Shown piece by piece: positions 18,920 through 26,028 of a stretch of 64,000 bases of DNA; the stretch's first letter is position 1, and each line of letters begins with the position of its first letter. The DNA comes from Thalassocella blandensis. Its GTDB lineage: Bacteria > Pseudomonadota > Gammaproteobacteria > Pseudomonadales > Cellvibrionaceae. The stretch lies in the NCBI GenBank assembly GCA_902141825.1, contig CABFPG010000001.1, positions 558,001 to 622,000 of the forward strand, written 5' to 3'. A model generated the notes under the pieces. That model had not been told where the DNA came from. It did not search any database and was given only the letters and a program-made list of their open reading frames with translations. The position numbers and the translations under genes were made by a program.

Positions 18920-20393
18920 ATTTTTTCCCTGATGGCCCTGTTGCTGCTCGACCTGATTTGGGCCTGGCGCTGGCTTGTCGCGTTGAGGAGGCTGCCCCCT
19001 TACCCGCTTGAGGTTTAGCTGAGCGGCCCGAGCCGTTCTTGGCTCCACCCGCTGTGTTTTTCTGCGAAGGCTTGGAGCGACGCGATCGATCTCCACCTTC
19101 CTGGTTTTTGCTTTTACTAAAACGATTGGTTGGTTTTCCTGAACCACCTTTACCGCTTTTACCGTCTTTTGATTCGCTCGGTTTGTTAGCCTTCGGTTTT
19201 TTGGGCTTTTTCGGCTTATTGGTATGCGGTGGTCTCAGAGCACCGGAAGCGGGTACATCATGTACAGGCTCAAAACCGTCAATTAAAATTCGCGGCAACT
19301 GTTGTTGAATGAGGCGTTCAATATCAACCAGTTGTTTGTGCTCATCAGCACATACCAGCGATACAGCATGCCCAGCTGCACCAGCCCTGCCTGTACGACC
19401 AATTCGATGAACGTAATCCTCCGGTACATTCGGCAAATCCACATTCACTACATGAGGGAGTTGATCAATATCAATGCCGCGCGCAGCAATATCGGTTGCT
19501 ACCAGCACCTGAATACCGCCACTCTTAAATTCTGTCAGCGCTTTTATTCGCGCACCCTGGCTTTTATTACCATGAATAGCCAAACTTTTTATTCCATTCT
19601 CATCCAGGTAGCGGGACAGGCGATTCGCACCAGCTTTCGTGCGTGCAAACACCAACACCTGCTTCCAGTTGTTACTTCCAATTAAGTAACTCAACAGTGC
19701 TGGTTTTTGTTTTTTGTCCACAGGATGGATACATTGCTTCACCGTTTTAGCCGTTGCATTTCTCGGCGTAACAGAAAACTCTATAGGCTTGTGGATAATA
19801 CCTTTGGCTAAGTCTCGAATATCATCAGAAAATGTTGCTGAAAATAACAGGTTTTGTCTTTTCGCTGGCAACAGCGCAATAATCTTACGAATATCACGAA
19901 TAAACCCCATATCTAACATGCGATCCGCTTCATCTAACACCAGTATTTCCAGATGTTTAAACTGTACGGCATTTTGCTGGTACAAATCCATTAAGCGCCC
20001 AGGGGTTGCAACTAGAATATCTACCCCCCCGCGCAATCGCATCATCTGAGGGTTGATTTTCACCCCGCCATAAACCACAGCACTTTTTATTGGCAGGTGT
20101 TTACCATAGGTTTCCACACTCTCGCCCACCTGTATTGCCAGCTCCCTTGTAGGGGTTAACACAAGGCAGCGCACGTGATTCCCACGTGCACGTTGACCGC
20201 GGTTTAGAATTTCTAAAATCGGCAAAGTAAAGCCAGCGGTTTTACCCGTTCCGGTTTGCGCTGCTGCCATAACATCCCGCCCCTGTAACACCGCGGGAAT
20301 TCCTTTTTCCTGCACAGGCGTTGGTGTGGAATAACCTTTTTCTTCAATGGCTTGCAATATGGGCGCACAAAGGCCCAAGTCTGTAAATTTCAT
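18918..20393 (-). CDS. rhlE: DEAD-box RNA helicase, RhlE type
   Basis: An RNA helicase for ribosome assembly and RNA turnover. It starts MKFTDLGL with a Q motif (TPTPVQ), then [41 protein letters not shown] and [10 protein letters not shown]. The core ends near residue 370. The remaining ~120 residues are a Lys/Ser/Gly/Pro-rich low-complexity tail typical of RhlE proteins and likely binds RNA. Short AT-rich DNA precedes the ATG without a strong ribosome site. It converges on the di-heme fusion gene with only a terminator between. Confidence 0.9.
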   Translation of the reverse strand: MKFTDLGLCAPILQAIEEKGYSTPTPVQEKGIPAVLQGRDVMAAAQTGTGKTAGFTLPILEILNRGQRARGNHVRCLVLTPTRELAIQVGESVETYGKHLPIKSAVVYGGVKINPQMMRLRGGVDILVATPGRLMDLYQQNAVQFKHLEILVLDEADRMLDMGFIRDIRKIIALLPAKRQNLLFSATFSDDIRDLAKGIIHKPIEFSVTPRNATAKTVKQCIHPVDKKQKPALLSYLIGSNNWKQVLVFARTKAGANRLSRYLDENGIKSLAIHGNKSQGARIKALTEFKSGGIQVLVATDIAARGIDIDQLPHVVNVDLPNVPEDYVHRIGRTGRAGAAGHAVSLVCADEHKQLVDIERLIQQQLPRILIDGFEPVHDVPASGALRPPHTNKPKKPKKPKANKPSESKDGKSGKGGSGKPTNRFSKSKNQEGGDRSRRSKPSQKNTAGGAKNGSGRSAKPQAGKGAASSTRQASARPKSGRAATGPSGKK

Positions 20394-20903
20394 TTGGATA
20401 ATTCGAGCTACGTTAGAAAACTATGAGTTTGAAGGATTTTGCGACGGTGAAATGTGAGCTGAAAGCAAGATATTTCATCAAAACCCTATGCTTTAGGATA
20501 AAGCCGCGAGTGTACAGTAAGTACCGCCACAAGTCGTTAAGTAAAAGCGAAATCTTCGATTCAGGTTTAACGTTGGATCACAGCTGCCAAGCGATGGTTA
20601 AAGGGTAAGACTATCTGACGTATTGAATGCAGCATGCCTTAAGGAGATAAGTTCATTGCGCAAAACGGCGTACAAATTTACTGATGCCTTCCGCTCATAC
20701 CAATCAAAACGCCAGCAAACTCACCCTGACTGACTTGGTTAGGGTGAGCCCTTTTGTTGGACTTTTTTGCTGTACTTTTTTGCAGCACTTCTTGCAGTAC
20801 TTCTTTCACTACTTTTTGCAGTACTTTTTTGATGCACTTTGAACAATAGACATATTTCAAGATAAAATGCCGGCTTAAGCCAAATATCCCAGTGAACTTC
20901 ATC
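20394..20903. other. Divergent spacer with hairpin
   Basis: Between rhlE (minus) and rlmA (plus). An 8-bp stem (CTCACCCT at 20720-20727 with AGGGTGAG at 20741-20748) precedes the T-rich tandem repeat at 20761-20835, which could together act as a terminator on the plus strand. The open frame at 20423-20608 looks non-coding. Confidence 0.5.
20761..20835. repeat. Six tandem 12-13 bp units
   Basis: Degenerate units of the form ACTTTTTTGCAGT repeat six times with a 12-13 base period, ending about 70 bases before the rlmA start. They are phased like a DNA turn and T-rich, so intrinsic bending is possible. Confidence 0.85.
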
Positions 20904-21794
20904 ATGCCGTCCGAAATTCAAGCTTTTTCTCTATTGACCTGTCCACTGGATGGTGAACCACTACTAAATGACAACAATATGTGGAAGTGCCATCACGGTC
21001 ATAGCTTTGATGTCGCCAAACAGGGATATATTCATTTACTGCCCGTCCAAAATAAACGCTCTCGTGACCCAGGGGACAGTAAAGAAATGATCGCCGCACG
21101 ACAACGTTTTTTAAACGCGAATCATTATCTTCCAATTGCGCAAGCCGTATCGCAGGCAGTCTTGAACTCGACCGACACGACCCAAGACATTGCATGTCTG
21201 GATGCCGGTTGTGGTGAAGGGTATTATTTGCGGCAAATGGCCAGCGCCATTCTCAACAAGGACACTCTCATTGCAACAGAGACTAACCAGCACCAATTGT
21301 CCCGTAAATTACAACTGGTTGGTTTGGATATTTCCAAATGGGCGATTCTGGCAGCTGCAAAACAGGACGCTCGTACCCGTTGGATTGTTGGCACCAATGC
21401 AAAACTTCCAATCCCCTCAAACTCTTTGGACATTGTACTTTGCCTGTTTGGCTTCCCCGTTTATTCCGAGTTTTCAAGAGTATTAAAACAGCACGGAAAA
21501 ATAATACAAGTTGATGCAGGCCCACGTCACCTAATCGAATTACGAGAAATAATTTATCCCAGTCTTAAACCTGCCAGCATTACGGCAAACACAAATCCTG
21601 ATGGTTTTCAGCTACAAACACAACACACAATTCAGCATCAGATCCAACTCACCACCCCCAATAACATTGCCGATTTACTGGTGATGACGCCTCATCTCTA
21701 CCGCGCAAGCAGTGAAGGCCTGGAACGGGCAAACCAACTACAATCCCTGACCCTCACAGTCGATGCTCAACTCAAAATTTACGATAAATCCTGA
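20904..21794 (+). CDS. rlmA: 23S rRNA (guanine-N1)-methyltransferase RlmA
   Basis: Methylates a guanine in helix 35 of 23S rRNA using S-adenosylmethionine. The N-terminal finger-like region (LTCPLDGEPL, KCHHGHSFDVAKQGYIHLLP) leads into the family block KRSRDPGDSKEMIAAR. The SAM-binding motif LDAGCGEGYY follows near residue 95, then ISKWAILAAAK, and GPRHLIELREIIY near the end of the core. Compared with the C-x2-C/C-x3-H zinc finger of E. coli RlmA, the second Cys is Asp here (CPLD), so zinc binding may be altered. The ATG at 20904 is used; a GTG at 20892 is possible. Confidence 0.87.
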   Translation: MPSEIQAFSLLTCPLDGEPLLNDNNMWKCHHGHSFDVAKQGYIHLLPVQNKRSRDPGDSKEMIAARQRFLNANHYLPIAQAVSQAVLNSTDTTQDIACLDAGCGEGYYLRQMASAILNKDTLIATETNQHQLSRKLQLVGLDISKWAILAAAKQDARTRWIVGTNAKLPIPSNSLDIVLCLFGFPVYSEFSRVLKQHGKIIQVDAGPRHLIELREIIYPSLKPASITANTNPDGFQLQTQHTIQHQIQLTTPNNIADLLVMTPHLYRASSEGLERANQLQSLTLTVDAQLKIYDKS

Positions 21795-22096
21795 ATATTT
21801 TCAGAACATTAAATCCGCTTCGCCACAAGACCGAAAATTACAACTTTTTACATGATGCCCCGCGTTATTAGTGTAACCACTGAGCTGATAGATCTCGGCC
21901 ACGTCCATAACTAAACTCCCCTCTTTTCAAGTAATATTTGATGCCAAGTTTGCAATTTTGAGAGTCAATTTGAGTTCAAAATAGAAAAAAGGAGTAGGTT
22001 GGCGGTCTATATACTAACCTTACATTACAAAATAAATGGATATGGAATCATCCTTAATCGCTCTCGTTCTTAAATTCAATATAACAATCGGCGCGG
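21795..22096. other. Intergenic region
   Basis: A 302-base AT-rich spacer upstream of the dehydrogenase/cytochrome gene. It contains a GGAGTAGGTTGG stretch and TATATACT near 22010 that may be promoter elements. Nothing else was recognised. Confidence 0.35.
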
Positions 22097-24370
22097 ATGA
22101 CTATGAGCACAGTTTTCAAAAAAATATTAAACATTGAATTATTCCAACCTTTACTACGCTTCCAACATCTCACCGTTTTGACGGCAGCCATATTGCTTTC
22201 AAGTTGTGGCGGTTCTGGTGGCGGCTCACCCGAGCCAACTCTCGAACCAAGCCCGACACCCTCTCCTACAACATCGCCCACACCAACAACAACCGTAACC
22301 CCCACACCGGAACCAACACGACCACCAAATACTTCGTGTATTACACCAGAAGCGGAAACAACAGAAGGCGAATTCGGGTTTGAAAAGGCCTTCCCCAATT
22401 TGCCAGCAATGCAAGAGCCCATGGCAATGGTACAAGCACCAAACGATAGCAGCTTTTGGTTTATCGCTACGCGTGCAGGACGAGTGTACTCTATTGAAAA
22501 CACCGCAAATGTCAGTACTCGAACATTAGCACTGGATATTAGCGATCAAGTAACTACAGTGTTCGAAATGGGCTTTACCGGCTTTGCAATTCATCCCGAT
22601 TATCCAACAGATAATCGCGTCTTTGCGGTTTACAACAATGTACAAAATGAAGAATCCGTACTGGCTTCATTTACCGTAAACACAGCCAATCGAACCATCG
22701 ATTCAAATAGCGAAACTGTATTACTCACTTTGCAGCAACCACAAGGCAACCACAACGGCGGCGATATAAGTTTTGGCCCGGACGGTCATCTGTATGTTGC
22801 CTTTGGTGATGGTGGAGGCGGTGCCGCTCGACAGTATTCGCAACAATTAACAAATCTAAGCGGCACTATGATTCGCTTAGATGTAAGTACGCAACCCTAC
22901 TCTATCCCCGCCGACAATCCTTTTAACACCGGCCAGGCTCGATGCAACAGCAGTGCTGCTGCAAGCGGTCAGAACTGCCCGGAAATTTTTGCTTACGGTT
23001 TTCGAAATCCCTGGCGATTTAGTATTGACCAACACACCGGCGACATATGGCTCGGTGACGTGGGGGAAGTCAGCTTTGAAGAAATCAACCGCGTGACGTC
23101 GGGTGGCAATTACGGCTGGCCGATTATGGAGGGAGACTCCTGCTTTAATAGCAACTCGTGTTCCATGGACGGACTGAGCCGCCCAATTGTAAGTTATGGC
23201 CGCAGTCTCGGTGTTTCTGTAGTGGGAGGGTATGTATACCGTGGTACGCGTTATCCCGCATTAGCGAATCAATACATTTACGGCGATGTGTATAGCAATA
23301 TTTTTTCACGCATCGCCAACGATTCAGCGCCAGGAACAAATGGAACGCAGTTATTTCAAATCGGTACTATTTACGGACTAGCCCAGGGCAATGACGGTGA
23401 AATATATTTACTTCAGGCGCAGCCTGACGGTGCTGGAGATAATATTTTCCACCTTGTTGGCGGGAATGCTACCACGTATACAATGCCCGCAAACCTCAGC
23501 GAAACAGGTTGCTTTGACACAACAACTAAAACGTCGGCAAGCGGTGTTGTCGACTACGCGGTTATCTCACCTCTTTGGTCTGACGGTGCGGATAAACAGC
23601 GTGCCTTTGCAATTCCAGATACAACCACTATCGATGTCTTAAGCGATGGAGACTTTGAATTTCCAACAGACACTATGCTGATAAAACACTTTCTCAATGG
23701 CGATACATTTTTGGAGACTCGCTTCCTTATTCAACATGCGTCTGGCTGGAGTGGTTACAGCTACGAATGGAATGATGCACAAACTGACGCTACGCTACTG
23801 GACGAAGGAAGAACCAAAGATGTGGGCGATTTTATTCATACCTTTCCAAGCGCAGCACAGTGCAATGCCTGCCATACCGATGCCGCCAACCATAGTCTCG
23901 GACTTGAGTTGGCGCAACTGAATGCGCATTCAGAAATTTATGATACCAATATGATTGACTATTTGAATGAGGCCGGCTATTTCTCCGCGCCTCAAAGCAG
24001 CAATAACTCCCCTCAACTTTATGCACTTGATGATAATCAGGCGACTCTTTCGCAGCGCGCTCGAAGCTACTTACATGTCAATTGTTCCAATTGTCACCGC
24101 GAAGGCGGCCCGGCCAGCTTTATGGACTTACGATTTACAACATCGCTTGCTCAAACCAATACCTGCGATGTTCCACCTTCAGTGAATGACATGGGAATTG
24201 GAGATGCCAGACGTATTGCACCCGGCAATCCAGATGCATCCATTTTGCTGTTGCGGATGGAAAGTCTGGACCCTGAATTTCGAATGCCCAATATTGCCTC
24301 ACTCACGGTCGACACTGATGCGACACAGCTTATTCGCAACTGGATCACCAGCATGAGTAATTGCAACTAA
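22097..24370 (+). CDS. PQQ-type sugar dehydrogenase-like lipoprotein with C-terminal cytochrome region
   Basis: A 757-residue lipoprotein with lipobox LSSC (Cys37), followed by a Pro/Thr-rich spacer (44-78). Residues ~90-450 form a six-bladed propeller of the soluble glucose dehydrogenase/Hhip-like family. It has the QGNHNGGDISFGPDG motif, GFRNPWRFSID, GDVGEVSFEEIN and NYGWP. Residues ~480-757 resemble the HNE_0200-type conserved region (SPLWSDGADKQRAFAIP, then GWSGYSYEWNDAQTDA) and carry two heme motifs, CNACH at 589 and CSNCH at 663. It is likely a surface or periplasmic quinoprotein that oxidises a sugar or aldehyde and passes electrons to its own hemes. The PQQ and substrate are inferred. 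Confidence 0.83.
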   Translation: MTMSTVFKKILNIELFQPLLRFQHLTVLTAAILLSSCGGSGGGSPEPTLEPSPTPSPTTSPTPTTTVTPTPEPTRPPNTSCITPEAETTEGEFGFEKAFPNLPAMQEPMAMVQAPNDSSFWFIATRAGRVYSIENTANVSTRTLALDISDQVTTVFEMGFTGFAIHPDYPTDNRVFAVYNNVQNEESVLASFTVNTANRTIDSNSETVLLTLQQPQGNHNGGDISFGPDGHLYVAFGDGGGGAARQYSQQLTNLSGTMIRLDVSTQPYSIPADNPFNTGQARCNSSAAASGQNCPEIFAYGFRNPWRFSIDQHTGDIWLGDVGEVSFEEINRVTSGGNYGWPIMEGDSCFNSNSCSMDGLSRPIVSYGRSLGVSVVGGYVYRGTRYPALANQYIYGDVYSNIFSRIANDSAPGTNGTQLFQIGTIYGLAQGNDGEIYLLQAQPDGAGDNIFHLVGGNATTYTMPANLSETGCFDTTTKTSASGVVDYAVISPLWSDGADKQRAFAIPDTTTIDVLSDGDFEFPTDTMLIKHFLNGDTFLETRFLIQHASGWSGYSYEWNDAQTDATLLDEGRTKDVGDFIHTFPSAAQCNACHTDAANHSLGLELAQLNAHSEIYDTNMIDYLNEAGYFSAPQSSNNSPQLYALDDNQATLSQRARSYLHVNCSNCHREGGPASFMDLRFTTSLAQTNTCDVPPSVNDMGIGDARRIAPGNPDASILLLRMESLDPEFRMPNIASLTVDTDATQLIRNWITSMSNCN

Positions 24371-24459
24371 ATCAGTTGTCTTATATCAACAGCGGTTTAA
24401 CTAAGAAGACGCTCCTAAGCGCTCACACTAAAAACCGTTTGACGTAAAGCATCGACACG

Positions 24460-24495
24460 AATCAAGCCAGTCGACAGTCAACTGGCTTGATTTTT
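24460..24495 (+). terminator. Rho-independent terminator
   Basis: A 12-bp stem (AATCAAGCCAGT at 24460-24471 with ACTGGCTTGATT at 24481-24492), nine-base loop and T run. It follows the dehydrogenase/cytochrome gene. Confidence 0.88.
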
Positions 24496-24639
24496 CATTT
24501 AAATCGGTTAACGTAGCGAGTATATCCAGAATGCTCGCTTCATGATGACTGCTGCAGTTGGGCACCTGAATGACCAGAGCCTTGTACTAGATACACAAAT
24601 ATGTGAATGTATGCAGTTTACGTAAGAGCTGTTCTTATT

Positions 24640-24684
24640 CGACGCTTGGCAAGTCGACGCTTTGCAAGTCGACGCTTGGCAAGC
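24640..24684. repeat. Three tandem 15-bp units
   Basis: Three copies of CGACGCTTGGCAAGT, with one change in the second and one in the third, lie head to tail between the terminator and the LysE gene. In the rest of 24371-24776 no further feature was recognised. Confidence 0.92.
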
Positions 24685-24776
24685 CAAACCCCGGCTAACC
24701 AAATCCAGCTTAACGCTCAATAACCCACGAAGTCCGCGCACTGCCAACACAGCTAACCTTAGATGAGAGAACCGAC

Positions 24777-25472
24777 ATGCCCAGTCTTGAAGTCCTAATT
24801 GCATTTGCTACTGCCGCTATTATTATGAGCGCCTCACCCGGGCCTTCTAATATGTACGTCATGGCACGAACGATAGAGAAGGGTTTCTTGGGTGGATTGG
24901 AAGCCGCACTGGGGCTTGCAGTAGGATGCCTGATTCATGTGGTAGCGGCGTCCTTAGGTTTGGCTGCTATTTTTAAGCATTCGCCGGAAATTTATCTGGC
25001 CCTTAAATTAGCCGGTGCAGCCTACCTCATATACCTCGGTATTTCTTATTGGCTTACCGCGAAGAAATCATCGTCTCAAGAAACTCTGGAACATACAAAT
25101 AGCAAAACAAACAACGAAACAAGCAACAAAACGAACAGCAATACCTCAGCCGTTAAAGTGTTCATTCAAAGTGTGATAGTAGAATTGACCAACCCGAAAA
25201 CCGCACTGTTTTTTATTGCGTTTCTCCCCCAGTTTGTCAACGCAGAGTCAGGCTCGGTTCCGGCGCAACTTTTTATTCTGGGTATGGTATTTACCACGAT
25301 CGCATTTATTAGTGATCTCATGGTCGCAAGTTTTTCCAGTAAAATTTCACACTGGCTCAAAACCAACCCCAAAGCACAACTAATCCAAGATAAAATTTGT
25401 GGTGGCATATTGGCGGCACTGGGCGTTTCCATAATCCTGGAAGAAGCACAAACAAATCTCAATTCCAATTAA
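24777..25472 (+). CDS. LysE/RhtB family amino-acid exporter
   Basis: A 231-residue inner-membrane efflux protein. It opens with the family pattern SASPGPSNMYVMARTIEKGF, then GLEAALGLAVGCLIHV, and has about six helices, with the second half starting NPKTALFFIAFLPQFV, a hallmark of LysE/RhtB proteins. A hydrophilic loop (about residues 95-125) is unusually rich in Asn, Thr, Ser and Lys repeats. It should export amino acids or derivatives; the substrate cannot be told. GAGAG precedes the ATG. It is monocistronic, with a terminator from the previous gene upstream. Confidence 0.88.
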   Translation: MPSLEVLIAFATAAIIMSASPGPSNMYVMARTIEKGFLGGLEAALGLAVGCLIHVVAASLGLAAIFKHSPEIYLALKLAGAAYLIYLGISYWLTAKKSSSQETLEHTNSKTNNETSNKTNSNTSAVKVFIQSVIVELTNPKTALFFIAFLPQFVNAESGSVPAQLFILGMVFTTIAFISDLMVASFSSKISHWLKTNPKAQLIQDKICGGILAALGVSIILEEAQTNLNSN

Positions 25473-25705
25473 CCCCACCAAACCGCCTTGCCTTAACCTG
25501 GGTTCGACACGTCCAACAGCTTTTTCATATACGACCTTATTCATATAAGGTCGGGGCTCGGCGGGATTATCTAGCTATCCTTTCTGCTGTCCTTTCCTGG
25601 TGTCCTTTCCAGCTATCCGATCCAACCGTCCTTTCCCAGCATCCCCCCCCTAAACATCACCCCAAACAGCCATCCCACCCCCCCCTTCATCACCAGATTG
25701 TGCAT

Positions 25706-25721
25706 CGTGACCAAAATCACA
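25706..25721. promoter_or_regulatory. CRP-like site
   Basis: CGTGA-CCAAAA-TCACA fits the TGTGA-N6-TCACA consensus with one mismatch and has an A/T-rich flank. It lies 27 bases upstream of the first 15-bp palindrome, suggesting catabolite control of the GH43 operon. Confidence 0.5.
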
Positions 25722-25747
25722 AATTTTCAGAGTATCTCTTCGCACAA

Positions 25748-25762
25748 TGTAGTATTACTACA
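25748..25762. promoter_or_regulatory. 15-bp operator palindrome, copy 1
   Basis: TGTAGTATTACTACA is a perfect 7-1-7 palindrome. An identical copy lies at 25955-25969, 207 bases away. The regulator is unknown; the shape recalls GntR- or RpiR/HexR-type sites without matching their consensus well. Confidence 0.7.
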
Positions 25763-25954
25763 GTTTTGATTGTTCCAGCCTGACGAAAATGCTAATTTAA
25801 AGCCAGGAATGGATGGTCGCGAAGGGATTTACGCACGTACATTCCCAGCAAAAACTGAACAAAAAGCGCTCAAAGATAAAGCTGTACTGAGTTATTGCAT
25901 TCACCATGCTCAAGTAGTTTGCGTAATACAAGGACACATCAAACCTCTGATTTA

Positions 25955-25969
25955 TGTAGTATTACTACA
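25955..25969. promoter_or_regulatory. 15-bp operator palindrome, copy 2
   Basis: Exact second copy of the palindrome at 25748, 60 bases before the GH43 start codon. Two identical sites 207 bases apart could allow repression by DNA looping. Confidence 0.7.
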
Positions 25970-26028
25970 AACACACAACAAATAAGACCACAAATAAAAC
26001 AAAAAGAACCCCAATAGAGGCAAAACTC

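Larger units (their letters stand above)
25473..26028. other. Regulatory region of the GH43-GH105 operon
   Basis: A 556-base spacer. It contains a perfect 9-bp hairpin (25532-25540 with 25545-25553), a strongly C/T-biased stretch (25570-25692) with runs of seven and eight Cs, a CRP-like site and two identical palindromes. The small frame at 25770-25985 lies between the palindromes and looks non-coding. Confidence 0.6.

Noticed and set aside
20423-20608. Plus-strand 61-codon frame
   Set aside because: Overlaps the rhlE promoter region and has no ribosome site.
24508-24804. Minus-strand 98-codon frame covering the 15-bp repeats
   Set aside because: The Ala-Ser-Thr-Cys repeats in it simply translate the tandem DNA repeat; it overlaps the LysE start.
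25770-25985. Plus-strand 71-codon frame between the palindromes
   Set aside because: It contains an operator copy near its end and has no recognisable product; more likely regulatory DNA.
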